Below are positions 8,417 through 16,609 of a stretch of DNA of 64,000 nucleotides, in pieces (position 1 is the first letter of the stretch; each line of letters starts with the position of its first letter). The DNA comes from Streptomyces ochraceiscleroticus (lineage in GTDB: Bacteria > Actinomycetota > Actinomycetes > Streptomycetales > Streptomycetaceae): contig NZ_JOAX01000003.1 of NCBI RefSeq assembly GCF_000720485.1, forward strand, positions 310,001 through 374,000, read 5' to 3'. The notes below the pieces were generated by a model that was given only the letters and a program-made list of their open reading frames with translations, was not told the DNA's origin and did no database searches. The translations under genes were made by a program, and so were the position numbers.

Positions 8417-11400
8417 TCACCCGCCGATGTCCATGAGCCGGCGCGAGGTCTCCCGGCCCGCGGGGCCGCCCTCGTCGGGCAGCCGCCGCCATTCCTCCAG
8501 GGCCAGCCGGTAGGCGTCGCGCGCGGCACGCGGCCGCCGCGCGTCCGCGTACGCCTCGCCGCGCAGGTGGTACGCGCGGGCGCACAGCCGTACGGCGGGG
8601 TCCGGGTCCGCCGCGCCCTCCTGAGCGGCGCGGGCCGCGTCGGCGGCGCGCCGGTAGGCGTCCGCCGCCTGTTCGAGCTGCGCGTCCAGGCCGGAGCGGC
8701 GGTGCGCCAGCCGGTGCGTGCCGCCCAGCTCCAGCCAGCACTCCGCCCGGACCAGCGGGTCGGCGGCGGACTGCGCGGCGAGCCCGAAGAGGTGCTCGGC
8801 CTCCCGCAGATCCACCCGGTCGTCGTCGGTCCTGCGCAGCAGCAGGGCGCGGCCGAGCATGAGCAGCCGGCGCGCCAGTCGCGGATCGCCCGCCGCGGTC
8901 TCCATCCGGCAGTCCCGCAGCACCCGGACCGTACGGTGGATGACGGCCCGGCCGCCGGGCTCGCGCGCCCGCCGCATCAGCGCGTCGCCCCACTCCTCGA
9001 TCAGGTCGCCGTAGCCCTCGCGGTCCCGGGGCACCGCGCGGCAGGCCGCTTCGTACCGCCGGTCGGCCTCCGCCAAGTGGCCCGCGTCGCCGTCCGCTTC
9101 GAAGCGGCGCACCGCGAGCCGGGCAGCACGCACCAGCACGGCGGCCCGCTCGTCCGGCCCCTGCGCCGCCTCCTCCATGTCCTCGACCAGCCGCCCGGCC
9201 CGGTCCAGCGCGGTACCGGTGAGCATCAGCAGCGCGTCGGTCAGGTCCAGCCGGGCCCACAGCCGGGCGTCCTCGGGCGCCCCCTCGGCGGCCATCGCGT
9301 CGGCCGCGTGCGTGAGCGAGGCCGCGGCCTGCTCCGCGTACGCCGCGGCCTGTTCCCGGTCGGCGGCCGTGCCGGCCAGCCGCAGCAGCGCCCGGCCGTG
9401 CGCCAGCGGCAGCCCCGAGGGCTGCGCCTCGTCGTACGGCCAGGCGTCCGCGAACGCCTCCAGCATCCCGACGGTCTCCTGGAGCAGCCCGCTGTCGCCG
9501 CCCAGCCGCCACTGCTCCTCCAGGACCTGCACCCGCTCCAGGGTGATCTCCAGGGCGTGCCACGGCTCCAGCCCGGCGGTCGCGCACACGGCGGTGAACT
9601 CCCGGTCGGCGCGGCGCAGCAGGTCCAGCGCCCCGCGGTCGTCACCGGCCGCGCGCCGCTCCCCCGCCTCGGTGTGCAGCACCCGTCCCAGCGCGGTGCG
9701 GGCGCGTGCCTCGCCGGACTGCGCCGCCGTACGCGCCGCCTCCCGCGCCTCGCGCAGCAGCGCCCGGCCGCCCTGCAGCTCCCACAGCCGCAGCAGGGTC
9801 TCCGCCAGCTCGCTCCACAGCGCGGTGTCCGCGCCACGGTGCCGCTCGCGTCCGGTGGCGTGCCGCAGGAGCTGTACCGCGTCGAGGAGGTTCTGCACCA
9901 TGCCGTCGGCGGCGAACCGCCGCACCAGCGCCTGGGAGCGGCGCACCGCCTCGGAGGACGCCGGGCCGCCGGGGCCCTCGTGCGCGTCGGCGGAGACGCT
10001 GCGCAGCGGGACGAACCGCTCCAGGACGTGCGCGGCGACCTCGGCGAACGGCTGCGGGGCCCGTACGCCGGGCCCGTCGGCCGGCGGGTGGGTGCGCAGC
10101 CGCGCGGCGGACTCCGCCGGGTCCGTGCGCCGGTCGCCGGTGAGCTGCGCGATGGCGAGCGCGGGGAAGTTCGGGCCGCCCTTGCCGAACCGTTGCTCCA
10201 CATACGCGGAGCAGTGCTTGAGCACCAGCAGCGCCTCGTCCCTGCCGAGCGGTCCGAGCAGTACCTCCTGCACGCCCTTGACGAACTCGTACCAGGGGCC
10301 GCCGGCCATCGACTCGCCGTCCGTGCGCGTCAGCAGCCCGCCGAGCAGCACCTCCGACAGCTCCGCCGGGCCGGTGCCGGGCAGCATCGTGCGCTGCACG
10401 AGCTGCATGACCGGCAGGCACAGCGGGGCCGCCGCCAGATAGACGGCGAGCTGCGCGGCACCGGGCGAGGCGGCGCGGCGGAAGCGCGCGACGACCTCGG
10501 CGGCGGGCAGCGGGTCGCGTGGGCGCGCGGCGGGGGCCGGGGGCTGGTCGGCGCGGAGCCAGCCGACGGCGGCGGGCACCTTGCCCGCTCCGGTACCGGA
10601 GAGCAGCCGGGCCCAGGCCGCGAGGGCGCCCGCGGCGGGCGGCAGTACGGGGACCGGCAGCGCGCCGCCGCCGGCCTGCGCGGTGTCGCCCGTGAAGTGC
10701 AGGGCCGTGGCGTAGGACGGGCCCTCGCCGCGGCGCAGCGTCCCATAGGAGACGGGCAGCCGGGTGCGGGACCACATGCGCTGCGGCAGCGGCTGGAGGA
10801 CGGCGAGCGGGCCCTGCCGGGCGAGCCGGTGCAGCAGCCGGTGTGCGTGGCCGCTGCGCCACAGGGGGCCCGCGCAGTCGCTGACCAGGACGGTGACGCG
10901 GCGGCCCGTGGGGTCGCTGAGCTGGTCGGCCGAGCGTAACGGCGCGTGCGCCGCCTCGAAGCGGCGGGAGACCGCGGGGCGGCCGTCCGGGCCCTGGTGC
11001 AGGAACTGCACCTGGACGTCGCGGAAGGCGCCCAACTGGGCGAAGACCTGCTGGAGTTCGTGGAGCAGCCGCTCCCAGACACACATCGAGGAGGACGCGT
11101 CCATGATCAGTTGCAGCGACGCCTCGGCCCGCGGCACCGCGCGGAACACCGGCATCACCAGCCCGCCCGACCGCGCGCTGCGCTCCGCCGTCGCCGTCTC
11201 GTCCAGGACGTGGTGCACGGCGGGCGCCGCGCTGCGGTACCGCTGGAGGGGGCGCAGGGCGCGCTGGAGGGCGAGCAGATCGGGCAGCGCGGGCGCGGCG
11301 GGCACGCCCACGGGCAGGCCGCTGCCGTACGGCCCGGCGGGCGCGCCCGCACCGCTGCCGGGCAGCTCCTGGCCGGCCGGGTAGAGCGCGACGTGGGTGG

Positions 11401-11698
11401 CGCCGGGCGGCCCGGCGGACCCGCTGCCGGGCGGCTCCCGGTCGGCGCCGGGGCCGTCCTGCCGGGTGCCGGTGCGCGGGGGCGCGGGTGTCCGCGCTCC
11501 CGGCGCCCGGTCCTCGGCGGCCGCCGCGCCGCCGCTCTCCTGATCAGCGGCGGCCCCGTGCGGCCGGCACCACTGCGCCAGCCACAGGGCGTCGGCCAGC
11601 TCTCCGGCGTCCGGGTCCAGGCCCGCGCCGCGCAGCGCCGCGACGACGTCGGCCCAGCTCTGCGGGGCGGTGGGGCGTCCTGCACGGTCCCGCATCAC
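8417..11698 (-). CDS. SAV_2336-type protein with vWA domain and TPR region
   Basis: 1093 residues from GTG at 11698 (ATG at 11695 is equally usable); GAGGTGA lies 4 nt upstream of the GTG. The N-terminal segment (about 1-50, SWADVVAALRGAGLDPD...LADALWLAQW) is the SAV_2336 N-terminal domain, followed by a Pro/Gly/Ala-rich linker. A von Willebrand factor A fold begins near residue 180, with MIDAS-type DASSS at 200-204 and VTVLVSDCAG later. The large C-terminal half is helical, TPR-like, ending GRETSRRLMDIGG. In VMAP ternary systems the vWA protein partners a MoxR ATPase and a VMAP protein, all present here. It is 4 bp downstream of the MoxR gene and 59 bp upstream of the peptide gene. Confidence 0.85.
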   Translation of the reverse strand: MMRDRAGRPTAPQSWADVVAALRGAGLDPDAGELADALWLAQWCRPHGAAADQESGGAAAAEDRAPGARTPAPPRTGTRQDGPGADREPPGSGSAGPPGATHVALYPAGQELPGSGAGAPAGPYGSGLPVGVPAAPALPDLLALQRALRPLQRYRSAAPAVHHVLDETATAERSARSGGLVMPVFRAVPRAEASLQLIMDASSSMCVWERLLHELQQVFAQLGAFRDVQVQFLHQGPDGRPAVSRRFEAAHAPLRSADQLSDPTGRRVTVLVSDCAGPLWRSGHAHRLLHRLARQGPLAVLQPLPQRMWSRTRLPVSYGTLRRGEGPSYATALHFTGDTAQAGGGALPVPVLPPAAGALAAWARLLSGTGAGKVPAAVGWLRADQPPAPAARPRDPLPAAEVVARFRRAASPGAAQLAVYLAAAPLCLPVMQLVQRTMLPGTGPAELSEVLLGGLLTRTDGESMAGGPWYEFVKGVQEVLLGPLGRDEALLVLKHCSAYVEQRFGKGGPNFPALAIAQLTGDRRTDPAESAARLRTHPPADGPGVRAPQPFAEVAAHVLERFVPLRSVSADAHEGPGGPASSEAVRRSQALVRRFAADGMVQNLLDAVQLLRHATGRERHRGADTALWSELAETLLRLWELQGGRALLREAREAARTAAQSGEARARTALGRVLHTEAGERRAAGDDRGALDLLRRADREFTAVCATAGLEPWHALEITLERVQVLEEQWRLGGDSGLLQETVGMLEAFADAWPYDEAQPSGLPLAHGRALLRLAGTAADREQAAAYAEQAAASLTHAADAMAAEGAPEDARLWARLDLTDALLMLTGTALDRAGRLVEDMEEAAQGPDERAAVLVRAARLAVRRFEADGDAGHLAEADRRYEAACRAVPRDREGYGDLIEEWGDALMRRAREPGGRAVIHRTVRVLRDCRMETAAGDPRLARRLLMLGRALLLRRTDDDRVDLREAEHLFGLAAQSAADPLVRAECWLELGGTHRLAHRRSGLDAQLEQAADAYRRAADAARAAQEGAADPDPAVRLCARAYHLRGEAYADARRPRAARDAYRLALEEWRRLPDEGGPAGRETSRRLMDIGG

Positions 11699-11702
11699 GC
11701 GT

Positions 11703-12725
11703 TCACCTCGGCCGGTCGAGGCGCTGGATGAGCAGGTCGGCGAGCCGGTCGCGACTGGTGGGGGCGGCCTGGTGGGTGAGGTGGATGGCGTTCAGGAGCT
11801 GGTCGGCGGCGAGCAGTTCGCTGCGGGAGCGCTCCAGGAAGCGGGCGATCAGGTCGTCCCCCGCGCGGGCCGCCTCCTCGCCGAGGTGCGCCCGGACGAC
11901 CGTGGCCAGCCGCTTGTGGTCGGGCTGGCCCAGCTCCAGGTGGATGCAGCGGCGCAGCAGCGGCGCGGGGAAGTCCCGCTCGCCGTTGCTGGTGAGGATG
12001 ACGAACGGGAAGGCGTGGCAGCGCACCCGCCCGTCGCGGATGCGGACTTTTTGCCCGTCGTCGGTGAGCACCTCCACCTCGGGCTCCCGCTCCGCCAGCC
12101 GCTCCAGCTCCGGGATGGCGAACTCGCCCTCCTCCAGGACGTTCAGCAGGTCGTTGGGCAGGTCGATGTCGCTCTTGTCCAGCTCGTCGACGAGCAGGAC
12201 ACGCGGCTGCGCGGTGGGCAGCAGGGCGGTGCCCAGCGGACCGAGCCGGATGTAGCTGCCGATGCCGCCGGGGGACGCGGCCTGCACGCCGGGCCCGCCG
12301 GCCGCCCGGCTGCTCGCGGCGATCTGCACGTCCTGGAGGCGGGCGATGGCGTCGTAGCGGTACAGCCCGTCGCCCAGCGTCGTCCGGCTCACGACCGGCC
12401 AGCGCAGTACCCTGCCGAGCTTCAGCTCATGGGCGACGGCGTGCGCGAGGGTGCTCTTGCCGGTCCCCGGATTGCCGGTGACCAGCAGCGGACGGCGGAG
12501 GTACAGCGCGGCGTTGACGATCTCCAGCTCCTCGGCGCTGGGCCGGTGCATCTCCGCGACGTGCTCGCCGAGCCGCCGGGTGGAGGAGCTGTCGGTGGCG
12601 GGCCCGGGCGCGACCAGCGGGGCGCCGTCGAAGTCCCGCCAGGGTGGCGGGTCGGGGAGCGCGGCGATGCCGTCGTGGGGCTCGCCCGTGCCGCGGTAGA
12701 TGAGCCATTCGTTCGGTCCGCTCAC
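11703..12725 (-). CDS. MoxR-type AAA+ ATPase
   Basis: 340 residues. Walker A is GNPGTGK at about 84-91, Walker B VLLVDELDKSD at about 176-186, sensor-1 VILTSNGERDFP, and an arginine-finger region RRCIHLELG. This is a complete MoxR/AAA_5 ATPase. MoxR proteins act as chaperones that load metal cofactors or remodel partners with vWA domains, and the vWA partner is encoded 4 bp downstream. The gene starts 130 bp after the VMAP gene stop, with no gene in the gap. Within a VMAP ternary system it would supply the NTP-dependent switch between the protease/VMAP sensor and the vWA-TPR component. The start at ATG 12725 gives a short N-terminal region (SGPNEWLIYRGTG) like that of related proteins. Confidence 0.92.
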   Translation of the reverse strand: MSGPNEWLIYRGTGEPHDGIAALPDPPPWRDFDGAPLVAPGPATDSSSTRRLGEHVAEMHRPSAEELEIVNAALYLRRPLLVTGNPGTGKSTLAHAVAHELKLGRVLRWPVVSRTTLGDGLYRYDAIARLQDVQIAASSRAAGGPGVQAASPGGIGSYIRLGPLGTALLPTAQPRVLLVDELDKSDIDLPNDLLNVLEEGEFAIPELERLAEREPEVEVLTDDGQKVRIRDGRVRCHAFPFVILTSNGERDFPAPLLRRCIHLELGQPDHKRLATVVRAHLGEEAARAGDDLIARFLERSRSELLAADQLLNAIHLTHQAAPTSRDRLADLLIQRLDRPR

Positions 12726-12855
12726 TGCGAACTCCTCGTCAGTGGTGGGTCATCGGCGGTAGCGCACCGGCCACGCTCCGACCGTATCGGGACGGACCGC
12801 GACCCGGTAGAAGCACACGGAAACCGGTGGGAGCACGCCCGGAACCGGGTGCCCC

Positions 12856-14889
12856 TCACGGCGTTTCCAGCACATCGTCCGCACCCGGCAACGGCCGCCC
12901 GGGATCGTCGTACAGCAGCGTGATCCCGCGTGACCAGTACGATTCCGGCTCCGCCGCGCCGATGCCGGCCCGCAGCTCACGGACGGCGAGGGGCAGCCGG
13001 TGGGCGGTCGTGCCGCTCTTGACCGTGCGCAGTATCCCGCGGTGGTACTCCCCGCACACCGGGTCCATGCGCTCCCTGCGCCACAGTGCCACCGGGTGGC
13101 CGCTGCCGACGATCCGGCGGATCGCCGTGGCCCCGCCGTCGCCCCCGGGGACCCGGCACAGTACGGGGAAGGACCTCGGCCCCAGCTCCCGCAGCAGGTC
13201 CGCCGTCACCTCCTCGGGGCGGCCCTCGTCGCAGTCGACGCAGGAGTGCTCCATGCCGTCCTCGTGCAGCCGCGTCCAGCGCTCCTGCGGCCCGATTCCC
13301 GGATCCGCACCGTCCCCTTCGCCGCACGCCGGGCCCGGCGGCCGGTCGGCGCAGCGCACCACCACCGGCCGCAGCTCCCCTATCGGTCTGCTGCCCGGCG
13401 GTATCCGCCAGGTGTCCACGTCCAGGTCCAGCAGCGCCTGTCTCAAGGCGACTTCGAGAATGGCCGGGCGGCCGGGCTCGTCGCTGCGGCGGAACGCCTC
13501 GCCCAGCGGACCGGCCAGCTCGGCGGGCAGGTCGGCCAGCGCCGTGCCGTGCCGGCCCTCGCCCAGCGGCAGGTCGCCGGAGGGTCTGCTCGCGGTGAGG
13601 TACCAGTCGAACCGGCCCTGCTCCCAGGCGCGTTCGGTGATCTCCAGCAGGACGGACGGCAGCGGTCCCGCGGCCGCGTGCTCGCCGGTGCGCCGGCCCC
13701 GGCCGACCGCGCGGGCCCGCACCCGGGCGTGCCACTCGGCGCCCAGCCGGTGCCTGGCCAGCGGTGGCAGCTCGGTCTTGGCCAGGTCGCGCACCCAGCC
13801 CCAGACCGCGTCGGCCGCCTCGGCCGCCGCCGGATACGGATGCTCGGCAGTCGCGGCGTACACCGCGTACCGCAGGACGGCCTCCAACTCGCTGTGCGCA
13901 TCGCGCAGTTCGAGCCGGTCGAGGTAGACCTCCAGCCCCTCGCGCCAGCCGCGGGGCGCGGTCGAGAGTCCCTCGCCGCGGCGCGGCAGCAGCTCGTCGA
14001 CCAGGGCCACCAGCGCGGGCGTGCCGGCCGGCGGCGGCAGTTGGGCGAGCAGGCCGTGCAGCACCACCCGGCGCTTGGGGGTCAGCGCCGCGACCGTGGC
14101 GGCCGAGGCGGGCAGCCCGCTCTGCGCCTCGGTCCAGGTGTCCCGGGCCTCGCTGACGTCGGCGTGCCGGTCGGCGTGGTACCGGTCGTGCGCGTGCAGG
14201 ACGCGGTGGTACGGGTCGTCCTCCTCGCGGCCGATCGCGGTGCCGGGCACGCCGATGCGGCGGAGCTGGGCCAGCGCGATGCCGAGCCCGCCGTCGCGCG
14301 CGCCGCCGCGCCGCCCCTTCAGCACGCCGATCACCTCGCCGCGCTCGACGTCGACCAGCGGGCCGCCGGAGAGCCCCTCCGGCATCTCGTCCTCGTTGCC
14401 GAGGCGCAGCAGGCCGTCGCCGCCGAACTCCCCGCGCACGGTGCACCGCCCGTCGAACGCGCCGACCGTCCCGGCGATCTCCGTGTACCCGAAGTACGCG
14501 ACCCGCTCGCCGCCGTGCGCCCGCACCGTGCGCGGCGAGAGCCAGCAGCAGGGGTGCGCGGTGGGCTGGAGGAGGCGGATCAGGGCGAGGTCGGGGGCCG
14601 GCAGCAGGCCGGCCGTGCGCACGGCGGGCTCGGCCCACTCGACGCGGCCGCGCGCGCTGCCCCCTTCGAAGCTCACGCCCACTTCGCCCCCCTCGCCCTC
14701 CAGCGCGACATGGGCGCAGGTGAGCACCCAGTTGGGGGCGACGAAGAAGCCGCTCCCCCACAGCGGCGGCTCGGGCTGCCCTCCGTGGGGATACCCGTCC
14801 CGGGCGGCGTGGATGCGCACGGTCGCGGCCTTGACGAGCGGGGCGAAGCGCCGGGAGAAGTACGCGTCCGGATCGTGCGCCCCGTTCAT
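12856..14889 (-). CDS. Trypsin-like serine protease fused to VMAP-C domain
   Basis: 677 residues. The first 200 residues form a trypsin-like protease with all three catalytic residues: His60 in LTCAH, Asp100 in PAPDLALI, and Ser174 in GLSGGP. No signal peptide or membrane segment is seen, so it is probably cytoplasmic. After a helical middle part (about 215-290), the C-terminal 370 residues match the VMAP-C arrangement (SELEAVLRYAVYAA, LLEITERAWEQGRFDWYL, PVVVRCADRP, then the terminal REL...YWSRGITLLYDDPGRPL). ATG overlaps the upstream stop as ATGA, so it is translationally coupled to the Trypco1 gene. Known context: vWA-MoxR-associated protein (VMAP) ternary systems, proposed to be NTP-dependent conflict systems. 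Confidence 0.87.
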   Translation of the reverse strand: MNGAHDPDAYFSRRFAPLVKAATVRIHAARDGYPHGGQPEPPLWGSGFFVAPNWVLTCAHVALEGEGGEVGVSFEGGSARGRVEWAEPAVRTAGLLPAPDLALIRLLQPTAHPCCWLSPRTVRAHGGERVAYFGYTEIAGTVGAFDGRCTVRGEFGGDGLLRLGNEDEMPEGLSGGPLVDVERGEVIGVLKGRRGGARDGGLGIALAQLRRIGVPGTAIGREEDDPYHRVLHAHDRYHADRHADVSEARDTWTEAQSGLPASAATVAALTPKRRVVLHGLLAQLPPPAGTPALVALVDELLPRRGEGLSTAPRGWREGLEVYLDRLELRDAHSELEAVLRYAVYAATAEHPYPAAAEAADAVWGWVRDLAKTELPPLARHRLGAEWHARVRARAVGRGRRTGEHAAAGPLPSVLLEITERAWEQGRFDWYLTASRPSGDLPLGEGRHGTALADLPAELAGPLGEAFRRSDEPGRPAILEVALRQALLDLDVDTWRIPPGSRPIGELRPVVVRCADRPPGPACGEGDGADPGIGPQERWTRLHEDGMEHSCVDCDEGRPEEVTADLLRELGPRSFPVLCRVPGGDGGATAIRRIVGSGHPVALWRRERMDPVCGEYHRGILRTVKSGTTAHRLPLAVRELRAGIGAAEPESYWSRGITLLYDDPGRPLPGADDVLETP

Positions 14890-15329
14890 GCGCCGCCCCC
14901 GGCCCCGCCCTCCGCCAGGTCGGCGGGCGGGCCGCCCTGCCAGGTGAGGGTCACATTGATGGCGGCCTTGGCCTCGCCGTCCGCGAGCAGCCCGACCAGA
15001 GTCCCCGACTTCCCGCTCAGCTCGATGCCGAACTGCACGCTGACCTCGTCGGGCCGCAGCCCCTGGAGCGCCCCGGCCAGCGACCGGGCGACGCCGTGCA
15101 CCAGCCCGTCCAGGCTCTCCATCCGCCCCAGGACGCGGTCGCTGAAGAACCCGCTGTCGACGTAGTCACTACCCCCGTCGGCGCCGTCCCGGCGGCCGCT
15201 GTCGACGTACCCCCCGGACCCCTCGTTCCGCGGCCGCGGGAGAAGCCCCTCGGCGCCGGATATCCGGGCCCAGACGGGCGTGCCGTCCGGCAGTTCGATC
15301 CGTGCGACATGTGTCGCGTCCTCGCTCAT
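14886..15329 (-). CDS. Trypsin-co-occurring domain protein (Trypco1/CU044_2847 type)
   Basis: 147 residues from ATG 15329. The start (ATHVARIELPDGTPVWARIS) and end (VSVQFGIELSGKSGTLVGLLADGEAKAAINVTLTWQ) are the beta-rich halves of the CU044_2847/Trypco1 family, which occurs beside trypsin-like proteases in actinobacterial conflict operons. The middle (about 35-60) is a Gly/Ser/Asp-rich linker with two YVDSG segments. It is the first gene of the minus-strand locus and overlaps the protease gene by four bases (ATGA). A role as a pseudosubstrate, substrate or adaptor of the protease is proposed from co-occurrence only. Confidence 0.8.
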   Translation of the reverse strand: MSEDATHVARIELPDGTPVWARISGAEGLLPRPRNEGSGGYVDSGRRDGADGGSDYVDSGFFSDRVLGRMESLDGLVHGVARSLAGALQGLRPDEVSVQFGIELSGKSGTLVGLLADGEAKAAINVTLTWQGGPPADLAEGGAGGGA

Positions 15330-15456
15330 GCCACCCCCCGCTGCCCCCTGCGCCAGGAGGCCGGCCCGTGCCCGGTGCCGATGCGCGGTCCCGGACCGCC
15401 GCTGCCTATCCTGACCTGGAATGTCCTTACCCCTACCCCCTTAGCGGAGCACTCAC

Positions 15457-15636
15457 GTGTATTTCACCGACCGAGGTATCGAGGAGCTGGAGAGCCGGCG
15501 CGGCGAGGAGGAGGTGACCCTCGGCTGGGTCGCCGAGCAGCTCCGTACGTTCGTCGACCTCAACCCGGACTTCGAGGTGCCGGTGGAGCGGCTGGCGACG
15601 TGGCTGGCACGGCTGGACGACGAGGACGACGAGTGA
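15457..15636 (+). CDS. DUF6104 family small protein
   Basis: 59 residues from GTG 15457, with GGAG 8-9 nt upstream. The sequence MYFTDRGIEELESRR... then WVAEQLRTFVDLNP, ending in an acidic tail LDDEDDE, is a conserved Streptomyces small protein family (DUF6104). The predicted structure is all helical and cytoplasmic; no function is known to me. It is divergent from the Trypco1 gene across 127 bp, which must carry both promoters. Its stop lies 10 bp before the promoter of the DUF4097-PadR operon, so it is probably transcribed separately. Confidence 0.8.
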   Translation: MYFTDRGIEELESRRGEEEVTLGWVAEQLRTFVDLNPDFEVPVERLATWLARLDDEDDE

Positions 15637-15646
15637 CGCGGGGCGC

Positions 15647-15695
15647 TTGACTTCCCTCAACCGCGATATATCGTGTTCTCAAGGGAACACGATAT
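15647..15695 (+). promoter_or_regulatory. Promoter and palindromic PadR operator
   Basis: -35 TTGACT (15647-15652), 16-bp spacer, -10 TATCGT (15669-15674). A perfect inverted repeat ATATCGTGTTC (68-78) / GAACACGATAT (85-95) with a 6-bp spacer covers the -10 and the expected start site, so bound repressor would block RNA polymerase. The operon downstream ends in a PadR-family gene, which makes PadR autoregulation the simplest reading. Confidence 0.75.
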
Positions 15696-15726
15696 GTTGC
15701 GTTGTCGTACACAGGGGAGGCACGAC

Positions 15727-16605
15727 ATGTCAGGCAGGAAAGAGTGGCCGGACGGCCCGGCCGAGGTGACCGAGCCGCGCACGCTCGACGTCGACGCGCC
15801 GGTGAACACGCTGCAAGTACGGGTGTACGGCGGCACGGTCAACGTCGTCGGCAGCACGACGGCCGACCGCACCCGCGTCGAGATCACCGAGATCGACGGC
15901 CCGCCGCTCACCGTCTCCTACGACCACGGCACCCTCACCGTCGGCTATGACGACCTCCCCTGGCGGGGACTGCTGAAGTTCCTCGACCGCAAGGGGTGGC
16001 AGCGCAGCGCCGTCATCTCGGTGACCGTCCCGGCCACCGCCCGGGTCGAGGTGGGCACGGTCGGCGCGAGCGCGGTGCTCTCCGGCATCTCCGGGCGTAC
16101 GGAGCTGCGCGGCGTCTCCGGCGACGCCACCCTGGCCCGGCTGACCGGGCCGGTGCGCGCCGAGACCGTCACCGGCCGCGTCGAGGCCCAGGCCGTCACC
16201 GGCGACCTGCGGTTCCACTCCGTCTCCGGCGATCTGACCATCATCGACGGCGGCGGCAGTTCCGTACACGCCGAGTCGGTCACCGGCGACATGGTCGTGG
16301 ACCTGGACCCGGCGGCGGAAGGTACCGACGTGCGCCTGACGACGGTCTCCGGCGAGGTCGCCATCCGGCTGCCGGACCCGGCCGACACCGAGGTGGAGGC
16401 CAGTACCACCAGCGGCGCGGTCTCCAACGCCTTCGACGACCTGCGGGTCGGCGGCCAGTGGGGCGCCAAGACCCTCGCCGGACGGCTCGGCGCGGGCACC
16501 GGGCGCCTGAAGGTCACCACCGTCTCCGGCTCGCTGGCCCTGCTGCGCCGCCCGCGCTCCGAGGACGCCCCCGCCGACCCGCCCGCCCACAAGAAGGTGC
16601 TGTAG
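15727..16605 (+). CDS. DUF4097 beta-strand repeat protein
   Basis: 292 residues from ATG 15727 with GGGGAGG upstream. It has no signal peptide. It contains repeated short beta segments with the pattern SVSGDxxI/ETVTGxV (for example LRGVSGDATL, AQAVTGDLRF, HSVSGDLTI, AESVTGDMVV, TTVSGEVAI, TTVSGSLAL), the right-handed beta-helix style of DUF4097 proteins. The family often lies beside PadR or envelope-stress regulators; here a PadR gene starts 4 bp downstream, so both share the palindrome-controlled promoter at 15647. Molecular function is unknown; a cell-envelope or scaffold-like role is only a guess. Confidence 0.85.
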   Translation: MSGRKEWPDGPAEVTEPRTLDVDAPVNTLQVRVYGGTVNVVGSTTADRTRVEITEIDGPPLTVSYDHGTLTVGYDDLPWRGLLKFLDRKGWQRSAVISVTVPATARVEVGTVGASAVLSGISGRTELRGVSGDATLARLTGPVRAETVTGRVEAQAVTGDLRFHSVSGDLTIIDGGGSSVHAESVTGDMVVDLDPAAEGTDVRLTTVSGEVAIRLPDPADTEVEASTTSGAVSNAFDDLRVGGQWGAKTLAGRLGAGTGRLKVTTVSGSLALLRRPRSEDAPADPPAHKKVL

Positions 16606-16609
16606 AGCC

